Origin: TMP-24 sp031376305
Lineage (GTDB): Bacteria > Pseudomonadota > Alphaproteobacteria > Rhodobacterales > Rhodobacteraceae
Direction of reading: 5' to 3'
DNA: 25,797 nt
NCBI GenBank assembly: GCA_031376305.1
Contig: JANMDM010000026.1
Location: 1-25,797 of the forward strand
The notes under the pieces are model-generated. The model made no database searches and was not told where the DNA came from. It saw only the letters and a program-made list of their open reading frames with translations. The position numbers were made by a program, and so were the translations under genes. Positions 1 through 7,626 of this stretch are shown here, in pieces (position 1 is the stretch's first letter; each line of letters begins with the position of its first letter).

Positions 1-1
1 C

Positions 2-1543
2 CTGATCTTTTTCTTCAAGGGCATCGCCAGCTATGTTCAGGTTGTTGCCCTAACCCGCGCCGGGAATCGCATTGTCGCCAACCAGCAAAAGAAGCTTTAT
101 GCAAAACTGTTGCGCCAAGGGGTCGCCTTTTTCAATCTGACCGAATCTTCGGATCTTCTGACGCGCATTACGCAATCCGCCCAAGCGGCGCGCTCAATCA
201 TCGACATTTTCGTAACAGCCTTCGTGCGCGATACGCTGACGCTGATCGGCCTGATTGCGGTAATGCTTTACCAACAGCCCACCCTGACAATCATTTCATT
301 AGCAATCGGACCGCTCGCGCTATTGGGTGTACGGGTAATCTTGCGCAAAGTTCGCAAGATTATGGAGCTGGAAATGGCCTCCCTGGCCGAAATCATTAAG
401 GTAATCCAGGAAACTTCGGCTGGGATCCTGATCGTCAAAGCCTTTGCGTTGGAAGACCGCATGGCGCTACGGATGAACGCCGCCGTCGGCCAGGTTGAAA
501 AACGCTCGAACGCCATCGCCCGCCTTGAAGCTGTGACAAGCCCGCTGATGGACACCTTGTCCGGCTTTGCGATTGCCGCGGTTGTGGCCTTAAGCGCAGT
601 CAATCTGTTTGGCGAAACCGCCACCTCAGCCGGACAGTTGATGTCGTTCGTCACTGCCCTTCTTATGGCCTATGAGCCTGCCAAGCGCCTGTCGCGCATG
701 CGGATCACGATCGAAGCCAATCTGGTCGGGGTGCGGATGATGTTTGACTTGCTCGACAGCCCCGAAACAATGGTCGAGGACGCGAACCCAATCGATCTGG
801 GTCAAGGCCCAGGTCAGGTGGTTTTCCAGGATGTGGGCTTTGCCTATGGGAATGGCCACCCCGTGCTCCGACAATTAAACATGATCTGCGAGGCGGGGCA
901 GACTACGGCGCTGGTCGGTCCTTCCGGCGGTGGCAAGTCGACAATCCTGAATCTGATCCTCAGGCTTTACGATCCGGTATCGGGCAGTGTGAGCATTGAC
1001 GGCACCGATCTCAAGACCTCCTCCTTCAAGTCGCTTCGGGACCGGATTTCCTTTGTCGGTCAGGGAACCTTTTTGTTTTCGGCGAGCGTTCTGGACAATA
1101 TTCGCTTTGGTCGGCCCGCAGCCTCGGAAGACGAGGTGATTGAGGCGGCCAAAGCGGCAAATGCCCACGAATTCATTGCGGCCCTGCCCTACGGCTATCA
1201 CACGCCGGTTGGTGAAAACGGTGCGTTCCTGTCAGGTGGCCAAAAGCAACGGATCGCGATTGCGCGGGCAATTTTGAAGGACAGTCCGATCCTGCTGCTG
1301 GACGAGGCAACCAGCGCTCTTGATTCGCGATCCGAAGCGCTGGTTCAGGAAGCAATCCATCGCCTGACCCGCCACCGCACCACCATCGTCATCGCCCACC
1401 GCCTCTCGACTGTGCTGGAGGCCGATAAGATCTGCGTCATCAGCGACGGTCAGATGGTTGAACAAGGCACAACGCAAGAGCTTTTGGACAAGAACGGCCT
1501 GTTCCGTACCTTCTACGATCAACAGTTCCGCAGCGTCGGCTGA
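2..1543 (+). CDS. ABC exporter, fused permease/ATPase (MsbA-like), 5' truncated
   Basis: This is the 3' part of a half-size ABC exporter: an inner-membrane domain followed by an ATPase domain, which would homodimerise to export lipids, drugs or peptides. The reading frame is open from base 2, so the true start lies before the window; an internal TTG at 110 is not a convincing start. About 513 residues are present and roughly 80-90 N-terminal residues are missing compared with the usual ~590-600. The nucleotide-binding domain shows every hallmark: Walker A GPSGGGKST (near base 920), a Q-loop at VGQGTFLF, signature LSGGQKQR (near 1230), Walker B ILLLDEATSALD (near 1290) and the H-loop IVIAHRLST (near 1390). 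The membrane half contains hydrophobic spans such as DTLTLIGLIAVMLY. The cargo cannot be read from the sequence. The family is certain; the MsbA-like assignment is by overall architecture. Confidence 0.93.
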   Translation: MIFFFKGIASYVQVVALTRAGNRIVANQQKKLYAKLLRQGVAFFNLTESSDLLTRITQSAQAARSIIDIFVTAFVRDTLTLIGLIAVMLYQQPTLTIISLAIGPLALLGVRVILRKVRKIMELEMASLAEIIKVIQETSAGILIVKAFALEDRMALRMNAAVGQVEKRSNAIARLEAVTSPLMDTLSGFAIAAVVALSAVNLFGETATSAGQLMSFVTALLMAYEPAKRLSRMRITIEANLVGVRMMFDLLDSPETMVEDANPIDLGQGPGQVVFQDVGFAYGNGHPVLRQLNMICEAGQTTALVGPSGGGKSTILNLILRLYDPVSGSVSIDGTDLKTSSFKSLRDRISFVGQGTFLFSASVLDNIRFGRPAASEDEVIEAAKAANAHEFIAALPYGYHTPVGENGAFLSGGQKQRIAIARAILKDSPILLLDEATSALDSRSEALVQEAIHRLTRHRTTIVIAHRLSTVLEADKICVISDGQMVEQGTTQELLDKNGLFRTFYDQQFRSVG

Positions 1544-1618
1544 TCCGCCGCCGCTGCTCTGTTCCGTTTTCCGCAGCTTTCGCCTATATGCTGGTGGAAG
1601 GATCAGATTGGACGACAG

Positions 1619-2803
1619 ATGACCACCACGCCCACCACGCCGCTTGTTCCCGAAGTTCAGGCGATTGCCCGCAAGCTGCCCGCCGAGTCCCATATCAATC
1701 TTATTGGCCTGACGCGCGAACAAATGCTGGCCGCCCTGATCACCGCCGGGACACCCTCGCGGCAAGCCAAGATGCGCCTCGGTCAGATCTGGCAATGGAT
1801 CTACCATTGGGGCGTGCGCGATTTTGAAGCAATGACCAATCTGGCCAAGGATTACCGCGCGCTGCTGGCCGCGCATTTTTCCATCGTCTTGCCCGAGGTT
1901 GTCTCAAAGCAGGTCTCGGCGGACGGCACCCGGAAGTATCTGGTGCGGATTGCCGGCGGCCATGAGGTGGAAACCGTCTACATCCCCGAAGAAAATCGCG
2001 GGACTTTGTGCATATCAAGCCAAGTCGGCTGCACGCTTACTTGTTCCTTCTGCCACACAGGTACGCAAAAACTGGTTCGCAACCTGACAGCGGGCGAGAT
2101 CGCTGGCCAGGTGATGCTGGCCCGCGACGACCTTGGCGAATGGCCGGTGCAAGGTGCACCCAACGCTGAAGGTCGGTTGATTTCGAATATCGTGCTGATG
2201 GGCATGGGCGAGCCGCTATATAACTTCGACAATGTCCGCGACGGCATGAAGATTGTCATGGATAACGAAGGCATTGCTTTGGGGCGCCGCCGAATTACGC
2301 TTTCTACCAGCGGTGTGGTCCCCGAAATTGCCCGAACCGCGAACGAGATCGGCTGCTTGCTGGCGATCAGTTTCCACGCCACCACCGATGAGGTGCGCGA
2401 TCAGTTGGTGCCAATCAACAAGAAATGGAATATCGCCACCTTGCTTGAGGCCTTGCGTGCCTATCCCGGCTTGTCAAATTCCGAACGCATCACTTTTGAA
2501 TATGTGATGCTGCAAGGGGTGAATGACACTAAGGAAGATGCACACCGGCTGGTCGAGCTGATCAAGGGTATTCCCGCCAAGATCAACCTGATCCCCTTTA
2601 ACGAATGGCCCGGCGCGCCCTACAAACGCTCAAGCGGCAACCGCATTCATGCTTTTGCTGACATTATCTATAATGCTGGCTACGCCAGCCCGATCCGCAC
2701 GCCGCGCGGCGAAGATATCATGGCCGCCTGCGGGCAGTTGAAATCGGCCACCGAGCGGGCAAGGAAAAGCCGGGCGGTGATTCAGGCTGAAGTGAATACC
2801 TGA
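1619..2803 (+). CDS. rlmN: 23S rRNA (adenine-2503-C2)-methyltransferase RlmN
   Basis: This radical-SAM enzyme methylates C2 of A2503 in 23S rRNA and, in studied bacteria, also A37 of some tRNAs. The 394-residue length fits the family. The radical-SAM cluster motif CxxxCxxC is at C138, C142 and C145 (CTLTCSFC). The two cysteines of the ping-pong mechanism are present: C131, seven residues before the first cluster cysteine as in E. coli, and the methyl-carrying C371 near the C terminus (DIMAACGQ). LMGMGEPLYN is the usual SAM-binding GEP segment, followed by ITLSTSG. The start is ATG 1619; a GGAAGGA at 1597-1603 is rather far upstream, so the start is slightly uncertain. The gene stands alone between the ABC exporter and a convergent secreted-protein gene. 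Confidence 0.97.
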   Translation: MTTTPTTPLVPEVQAIARKLPAESHINLIGLTREQMLAALITAGTPSRQAKMRLGQIWQWIYHWGVRDFEAMTNLAKDYRALLAAHFSIVLPEVVSKQVSADGTRKYLVRIAGGHEVETVYIPEENRGTLCISSQVGCTLTCSFCHTGTQKLVRNLTAGEIAGQVMLARDDLGEWPVQGAPNAEGRLISNIVLMGMGEPLYNFDNVRDGMKIVMDNEGIALGRRRITLSTSGVVPEIARTANEIGCLLAISFHATTDEVRDQLVPINKKWNIATLLEALRAYPGLSNSERITFEYVMLQGVNDTKEDAHRLVELIKGIPAKINLIPFNEWPGAPYKRSSGNRIHAFADIIYNAGYASPIRTPRGEDIMAACGQLKSATERARKSRAVIQAEVNT

Positions 2804-2827
2804 CGACCGGAGGAAAGCCGGGATGTA

Positions 2828-2858
2828 GCGGCCCCACCCATTAGCTGAGTTGGGCCGC
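2828..2858 (+). terminator. Possible terminator after rlmN
   Basis: GCGGCCC (2828-2834) and GGGCCGC (2852-2858) form a 7-bp GC-only stem with a 17-base loop, lying 25 bases after the rlmN stop and just before the end of the convergent secreted-protein gene. Only a weak T-rich tail follows (CTCCATTTCTT). The position between convergent genes supports a terminator role, but the long loop makes it a modest prediction. Confidence 0.4.
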
Positions 2859-2867
2859 CTCCATTTC

Positions 2868-3701
2868 TTAGATCGGGGTGGCGTCCGTAGTTGATGCACT
2901 GCTTGTCTCGGCTTCGCCGCTGGTCGGCAGCGGATCAGTCAGGTGCAAGAGGTCATGGAAACTGTTCCAGGCATCGCTGTCGACTTCAAGATCAATGCCG
3001 CGGGACGCCGCGGCCAGCGCCGCGTCTCGGGCGTCGGCCAGGTCCTGTAACTCGTTGTCGGACTCGACAGCGCCGCTCAACGCTTCGGTGGCGGCGGCGA
3101 TTTCTTCGTCCGTGGCGTCAGGGTAGCGGTCGCGCAGCGCCTGCGAGAGTTCCGCGTCGGTAAAGGTGCCGTCGCCATCGAGCCCCTGCAGTTCCGCCAG
3201 CGCCGCGTCGATGTCTTCGGGTGCGGTACCTTCGGCCGCCAGACCGGCCAATGCATCACGATAGGCGTCCAGCGACGCCTGCGCCTCCGGATCGGCCTCC
3301 GCGGCCTGATAGTCGAGCAGAGCCTGACGATAGGTGGCAATCTTGCCGACCTGGCTGTTCGGATTGGCGTTGGCATAGGCGTTAAGGCTTGCATGCGCTG
3401 CATTCAGCCGTTTGAGCTGACTGGCAACACTGCCCGTCTCGGTAAGTTCGGACGTCGTCGCCGCGACACGCATATTCTGCTTGGTCTTTTTAGACTTGCC
3501 GGTGCCGGACGTGCCCCCTTTGGATTTCGCCCCTGCACCCTTGCCTTTGCCGCCACCGTTGCCGCCGGCATTACCGCCACCATTGCCGTTCTTGGCGTAG
3601 GCCGCATCCGCGCCGACGAGCGTCAATACCGACGCGGTCGAACCAAGTGCGAGAGCCGCGATGGCAAAGCTCGCAACAAGGGTCTGGAAAGTTCGTTTCA
3701 T
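2868..3701 (-). CDS. Secreted Gly/Lys-rich protein with one EF-hand-like loop, function unknown
   Basis: A 277-residue protein of unknown function. It begins with a Sec signal peptide: KR at residues 3-4, a hydrophobic stretch to about residue 30, and a likely cleavage after AYA at about 34-36. Residues 37-75 are a low-complexity, basic Gly/Asn/Lys/Ser tract. The middle (about 90-130) is an Ala/Asn-rich helical segment (LKRLNAAHASLNAYANANPN). Residues 173-184, GLDGDGTFTDAE, match the calcium-binding EF-hand loop from position 3 to the final Glu, but have Gly instead of Asp at position 1. The C-terminal half is strongly acidic, in contrast to the basic N-terminal tract. GGAG lies eight bases before the ATG. 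It is transcribed alone, downstream of the LOG gene with a 124-base gap. A periplasmic or exported calcium-responsive or surface-associated role is inference only. Confidence 0.8.
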   Translation of the reverse strand: MKRTFQTLVASFAIAALALGSTASVLTLVGADAAYAKNGNGGGNAGGNGGGKGKGAGAKSKGGTSGTGKSKKTKQNMRVAATTSELTETGSVASQLKRLNAAHASLNAYANANPNSQVGKIATYRQALLDYQAAEADPEAQASLDAYRDALAGLAAEGTAPEDIDAALAELQGLDGDGTFTDAELSQALRDRYPDATDEEIAAATEALSGAVESDNELQDLADARDAALAAASRGIDLEVDSDAWNSFHDLLHLTDPLPTSGEAETSSASTTDATPI

Positions 3702-3825
3702 ACCGCTATCTCCAACGCGTGTGCCAACATCAACCTACATCGCTGCGCGCGTCAGGTGGCGAAATTCGGGCGAAAACATGGCAAAACCGGACCGACCGCG
3801 TCCGCTGACGACAGTATGCCGTTTA

Positions 3826-4644
3826 TTACAGGCCTGGCACCGAAAGGACAATCTCGGCCGCCTCCTCCGCCGTTTCGACATATTGAAACAGTTTCAGATC
3901 CTCATCGGCGATGGTGCCAGACTCTGCCAACGCCTTCCAGTTAATGATCTTTTCCCAAAACTCCCGCCCGAACAGCAAGAACGGCACTTTTGCCATCCGA
4001 CCGGTCTGGATCAGCGTCAGCGCCTCGAACATCTCGTCCAGCGTGCCAAAACCACCCGGAAAGATGCAGATGGCTTTGGCGCGCATCAGGAAGTGCATCT
4101 TGCGGATCGCGAAGTAGTGGAAGTTGAAACACAGATCCGGCGTCACATAGGCGTTCGGCGCCTGCTCATGCGGCAACACGATGTTCAGACCAATCGAATA
4201 GCCCCCCGCCTCATGCGCCCCACGGTTGCCCGCCTCCATAACGCCGGGGCCGCCGCCGGTGATAATGACGTTTTCACGCCCATAGCTTTCCAGGCTGCGG
4301 GTGGTCATCAGCGCGGCAAAACGACGGGCTTCGTCGTAGTAGCGCGACAGGTCGGCCAGCGTCTTGGTGCGCGCCGTATGCTTCCGGGCCGGTTCAGGAA
4401 TGCGTGCGCCGCCGAACAGCACGATTGTTGAGACAATCCCCCGCTCGTCCAGCATCATCTGCGGCTTCAAGAGTTCCAGTTGCAACCGCACCGGGCGCAA
4501 CTCCTCACGGCACATGAAATCAGCATCGGTGAAGGCCAACCGATAGGCAGGTGCGCGGGTTTGCGCGGTATCCGGGATGCGGTCAACTGCCGCGACATCC
4601 TGATGGCTATCGCGGAACGGATGGCTGCGGGGGTCGTCCGTCAT
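3826..4644 (-). CDS. LOG-family protein (TIGR00730-type Rossmann-fold nucleotide phosphoribohydrolase-like)
   Basis: A 272-residue member of the LOG/YgdH-like family, formerly called lysine decarboxylases. Characterised members cleave nucleoside 5'-monophosphates to base and ribose 5-phosphate, including cytokinin-nucleotide activation. The diagnostic motifs are GGGPGVMEA at residues 130-138 and PGGFGTLDE at 196-204, the latter holding the catalytic Glu, with the Arg-Lys pair of FAIRKMHF (R181-K182) between them. An extra N-terminal segment of about 60 residues makes it one of the longer LOG forms. It is divergent from the PLP enzyme across a 70-base gap. The substrate cannot be told from sequence; lysine decarboxylase activity is not expected. 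Confidence 0.9.
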   Translation of the reverse strand: MTDDPRSHPFRDSHQDVAAVDRIPDTAQTRAPAYRLAFTDADFMCREELRPVRLQLELLKPQMMLDERGIVSTIVLFGGARIPEPARKHTARTKTLADLSRYYDEARRFAALMTTRSLESYGRENVIITGGGPGVMEAGNRGAHEAGGYSIGLNIVLPHEQAPNAYVTPDLCFNFHYFAIRKMHFLMRAKAICIFPGGFGTLDEMFEALTLIQTGRMAKVPFLLFGREFWEKIINWKALAESGTIADEDLKLFQYVETAEEAAEIVLSVPGL

Positions 4645-4714
4645 TTGGGGCGTCCTTGTTCGGTCTTTGCCAAAGACCTATAGCTTTGACAGCGCCAAGA
4701 CTAGGGAGGCCCGC

Positions 4715-5635
4715 ATGGACTGGAAAGCCGAAATCACCGCTGCGGCAAAACGCATTGCCCCGCATGTACGCCACACTCCGACATTGGATGTGGGCTTGGC
4801 CGGGCTTGGCTTTCCGGTGTCGCTGAAGCTTGAGCATATGCAGCACACCGGCAGCTTTAAGGCACGCGGTGCGTTCAATACACTTTTGGCGGAAACGGTG
4901 CCCGATGCGGGCGTTGTGGCAGCGTCGGGCGGCAATCATGGCGCGGCAGTGGCCTATGCAGCCCACCATCTGGGCCACCGGGCGCGGGTCTTTGTGCCGG
5001 ACTTCGCCGGACCTGCGAAGATTGCGTTAATTCGCGACATGGGGGCCGATCTGACCGTTGTGCCGGGGGTCTATGACAATGCCCTTACCGCCGCCCGCGC
5101 CTATGAGGCTGAAACCGGGGCAATGCAGATCCATGCCTATGATGCGCCTGCGACCGTGGCCGGTCAGGGAACTGTCTTTGCCGAATGGCAGTATCAGGGG
5201 CTGGAGGCTGACACGATCTTAATTGCCGTCGGTGGGGGCGGATTGATCGGCGGGGCGGCGGCGTGGTTTGGCAATGGCCTTCGCATCATCGCGGTTGAGC
5301 CAGAGAATGCGCCGACCCTGAACCGCGCCTTTGCGGAAGGGCCGGAGGCCGAGGTCGAGGTGTCGGGCGTTGCCGCCAATGCCCTGGGGGCCAGGCGGAT
5401 CGGCAAAATCGGCTACGGGCTGGCGATGGAGGCGGGGGTTACTTCGGTTCTGGTCAGCGATGAAGCGATTCTTGCGGCGCAGGCGCTTTTGTGGCGGGGC
5501 CTGCGCCAATGGGTCGAACCGGGTGGGGCCACGGCGCTGGCTGCCCTTCTTACCGGAGCCTACCGCCCGGCGCGGGGCGAAAAGGTTGCGGTTCTGATCT
5601 GCGGCGCCAATCCAGCGCCGGATTTACTGGGATAG
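4715..5635 (+). CDS. PLP-dependent threonine/serine dehydratase-like enzyme (fold type II)
   Basis: A 306-residue PLP enzyme of the serine/threonine dehydratase family, expected to deaminate a hydroxy-amino acid to a 2-oxo acid plus ammonia in the cytoplasm. The PLP lysine is K49 in TGSFKARGA, the substrate/cofactor loop SGGNHG follows near residue 70, and the glycine-rich phosphate-binding loop is GGGGLIGG. It lacks the C-terminal ACT regulatory domain of biosynthetic IlvA, so it resembles catabolic or unregulated short forms. ATG 4715 is preferred to an in-frame ATG at 4667 because GGGAGG lies just before it and the family normally begins near here. Whether the substrate is threonine, serine, a phenylserine-like amino acid or another compound is not decidable here. 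Confidence 0.88.
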   Translation: MDWKAEITAAAKRIAPHVRHTPTLDVGLAGLGFPVSLKLEHMQHTGSFKARGAFNTLLAETVPDAGVVAASGGNHGAAVAYAAHHLGHRARVFVPDFAGPAKIALIRDMGADLTVVPGVYDNALTAARAYEAETGAMQIHAYDAPATVAGQGTVFAEWQYQGLEADTILIAVGGGGLIGGAAAWFGNGLRIIAVEPENAPTLNRAFAEGPEAEVEVSGVAANALGARRIGKIGYGLAMEAGVTSVLVSDEAILAAQALLWRGLRQWVEPGGATALAALLTGAYRPARGEKVAVLICGANPAPDLLG

Positions 5636-5718
5636 GCCAACCCATCAGCATGTCTTGTGCCGGTGCGGTGAAAGGTGTCAATCTGGCCCGACTGTCTTGA
5701 GGAATGCAGGAGAAACCT

Positions 5719-6108
5719 ATGCTGGCCGGCAATGATTTCGACAACATCCGCGCCGTGGTGGTGCTTTACCTCGAAGGCATGATCTGGGGCCAACCCGACA
5801 AGCTGGTCCGTGCCTTTCATCCCAAAGCCACGGCGGCGGGGCACGATTTTGGCGCCTTTTTCAACTCTCCCCGCGACGAGTTCATCGCGGATTGGATGAA
5901 ACTCGCCATACTGCCCGCAGGCACCCCCTATGCCGCTGCCCTCGTTTCAATTGATATCACCGGCGACATCGCTGTTGTGAAAGTCACCAACACTTGCTTT
6001 GGCGACGATTACACCGATTATCTGACGCTGATCAAAACCGCTGGCCGCTGGCAGATCACCCATAAGGCCTGGTTCACCCACCCCAAACCGCCGGAAACGC
6101 CCGTATGA
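5719..6108 (+). CDS. NTF2-like / SnoaL-type small protein (lumazine-binding-like)
   Basis: A 129-residue single-domain protein with the NTF2-like alpha+beta pattern: an N-terminal helix (IRAVVVLYLEGMIWGQPDKLVRAFHP), then alternating strands ending in the typical YTDYLTLIKTAGRWQITHKAW. Families with this shape (SnoaL-like, putative lumazine-binding) often carry small-molecule binding or isomerase pockets, but many have no known role. The start is ATG 5719, with AGGAG seven bases upstream at 5708-5712; the in-frame ATG at 5704 lies before this ribosome site and is less likely. It follows the dehydratase by 83 bases in the same direction and may share its transcript. Confidence 0.8.
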   Translation: MLAGNDFDNIRAVVVLYLEGMIWGQPDKLVRAFHPKATAAGHDFGAFFNSPRDEFIADWMKLAILPAGTPYAAALVSIDITGDIAVVKVTNTCFGDDYTDYLTLIKTAGRWQITHKAWFTHPKPPETPV

Positions 6109-6372
6109 CAAAGGCTGTAGGATCGCGCCTCTCGATGTCACCGGTGCCGAGGCCTACAAGTCCGTTTTCGCCGTCCCTTGGTGTGCGCTTGGCCGACCGG
6201 AATAGTGGGGCGACTATGAAGATTTGGTTAATACGGAAGCCTATATAGTTGAAATATAACGATTTAATCTTCTGTCCAGATTCGGACAACTTCACCTTTC
6301 CCGCACGCGAATGATTGCAAGGCGGCGCGGCTGGCCTTATAGCCTCCCCTAGCCCGACAGATGGAGAAACCC
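6109..6372 (+). promoter_or_regulatory. Intergenic region before dapD with an AT-rich island and a candidate promoter
   Basis: This 264-base gap is the longest in the window. Bases about 6218-6272 form an AT-rich island (for example CCTATATAGTTGAAATATAACG) that stands out from the GC-rich surroundings and contains a TATAT...ATATA inverted pair. A candidate sigma-70 promoter lies further downstream: TTGCAA at 6315-6320, a 17-base spacer, and TATAGC at 6338-6343, which would start transcription about 20 bases before dapD. Both boxes match the consensus at four positions. No tRNA, small gene or strong hairpin was seen in the first 100 bases. Confidence 0.4.
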
Positions 6373-7200
6373 ATGCCCAACGCCGCCCTCGAATCCACCA
6401 TCGAAACCGCCTGGGAAGATCGCGACGGCATCACCCCCGCCACGAAAGGCGCGGCCCGCGACGCGATCGAGGCGACCCTGACCGCGCTCGACAGCGGCAG
6501 CCTCCGGGTCGCCGAGCGCCGCAGCACCGGCGAGTGGCGCGTCAATCAATGGGCCAAGAAAGCGGTGCTGCTGTCCTTCCGCCTGAACGACATGGCAGCG
6601 ATTTCCGGCGGCAATGGCGGGTCGACCTGGTGGGACAAGGTGCCGTCCAAGTTTGATGGCTGGGATGCGGCTCAGTGGCGCGCCGCGGGGTTCCGCGCCG
6701 TGCCCGGATCAATCGTCCGCCGGTCCGCCTTTATCGGCAAGGGCGTTGTGCTGATGCCATCCTTCGTCAACATCGGCGCTTACGTCGACGAAGGGTCGAT
6801 GGTTGATGGCTGGGCGACGGTTGGATCTTGCGCGCAGATTGGCAAGAATGTGCATCTGTCGGGCGGCGTCGGCATCGGCGGCGTGTTGGAACCGATGCAA
6901 GCGGGGCCGACAATCATCGAGGATAACTGCTTTATCGGCGCGCGGTCGGAAGTGGTCGAAGGCTGCATCGTGCGCGAAGGCTCGGTCCTTGGCATGGGCG
7001 TGTTCATCGGCAAATCGACCAAGATAGTTGACCGCGAAACCGGGGCTGTGAGCTATGGCGAAGTGCCAGCCGGATCCGTTGTCGTTGCAGGGTCAATGCC
7101 GTCAAAGGGCGGGATCAACCTTTACTGCGCCGTCATCGTGAAAAAGGTTGATGCGCAGACGCGGTCGAAAACCTCAATAAATGAGCTGCTCCGTGACTGA
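6373..7200 (+). CDS. dapD: 2,3,4,5-tetrahydropyridine-2,6-dicarboxylate N-succinyltransferase DapD
   Basis: DapD transfers succinyl from succinyl-CoA to tetrahydrodipicolinate in the succinylase branch of diaminopimelate/lysine synthesis. The 275-residue length matches E. coli DapD (274). The N-terminal helical domain carries the family segment GEWRVNQWAKKAVLLSFR, and the central region is a left-handed beta-helix of hexapeptide repeats (VLMPSFVNIGAYVDEGSMVD onward, with VGIGGVLEP and IGARSEVVEG). The start is ATG 6373, which has GGAG ten bases upstream; the in-frame ATG at 6361 contains that ribosome site in its own codons and is unlikely. dapE lies 426 bases downstream, with one small gene between, so this is a pathway cluster. 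Confidence 0.97.
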   Translation: MPNAALESTIETAWEDRDGITPATKGAARDAIEATLTALDSGSLRVAERRSTGEWRVNQWAKKAVLLSFRLNDMAAISGGNGGSTWWDKVPSKFDGWDAAQWRAAGFRAVPGSIVRRSAFIGKGVVLMPSFVNIGAYVDEGSMVDGWATVGSCAQIGKNVHLSGGVGIGGVLEPMQAGPTIIEDNCFIGARSEVVEGCIVREGSVLGMGVFIGKSTKIVDRETGAVSYGEVPAGSVVVAGSMPSKGGINLYCAVIVKKVDAQTRSKTSINELLRD

Positions 7201-7564
7201 CGAGATCGAAAAACCAGCCAAAGCCAAGCGCCCTCAGCAGGTTTTCACGCTGCTGATCGAAGTCGGCCGCAAGGACGGGGACGGGCTGCCGAAGGGCGCC
7301 GCCGGTGCCGCCTTGCTGTGCTATTCAACCGGAGTGACCGAGGAAGAAGCCGTGCGCGAAACCGTGGCTGTCTTGAAGCAGGCGGATATGGCCCCCTTGG
7401 ATGTGACCGGTTACGGCACGTTGGAGGAACGTTTGGCACAAGGCCACGAAATTGCCGAGGAGGAGCGCGCATTGATGGAGCGTGCTCTGGCCGACAACGC
7501 GGTTATCGTGGCGCAGGTGACGCCGTTCTTCAACGCGGCAGAGCGGGCGCAGGCGCTTGAGTAG
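7181..7564 (+). CDS. Small conserved-looking protein of unknown function between dapD and dapE
   Basis: A 127-residue cytoplasmic protein that I do not recognise. Its N terminus is Lys/Pro-rich; residues 21-50 (VFTLLIEVGRKDGDGLPKGA) look like a beta strand and loop, followed by alternating helices and strands (EEEAVRETVAVLKQADMAPLDVTGYG) and an acidic helix (AEEERALMERALADNAVIVAQ) typical of a small folded alpha/beta domain. It overlaps the 3' end of dapD: ATG 7181 overlaps by 20 bases and GTG 7193 by 8. Neither has a clear ribosome site, so translational coupling to dapD is likely and the start is uncertain. Codon use matches its neighbours. A role linked to diaminopimelate synthesis is suggested only by position. 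Confidence 0.8.
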   Translation: MSCSVTDEIEKPAKAKRPQQVFTLLIEVGRKDGDGLPKGAAGAALLCYSTGVTEEEAVRETVAVLKQADMAPLDVTGYGTLEERLAQGHEIAEEERALMERALADNAVIVAQVTPFFNAAERAQALE

Positions 7565-7626
7565 GCGGGCGCTGGAATAGCCGTTCTTTTCGCGGTAACT
7601 GTCCGCTTAATGATGGAGGACAGGCC

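Noticed and set aside
1232..1876. 214-residue minus-strand frame over the ABC exporter end and rlmN start
   Set aside because: Antisense to the strongly conserved ABC ATPase and RlmN coding regions; a high-GC shadow frame.
3788..3804. Possible terminator between the LOG gene and the secreted-protein gene (minus strand)
   Set aside because: CGGAC/GTCCG gives only a 5-bp stem followed by GTTTTG; too weak to list as a feature.
6109..6208. Possible remnant of a decayed gene after the NTF2-like gene
   Set aside because: One frame gives a short plausible-looking peptide ending at a TAG, but it has no start, ribosome site or recognisable similarity, so chance is the simpler reading.
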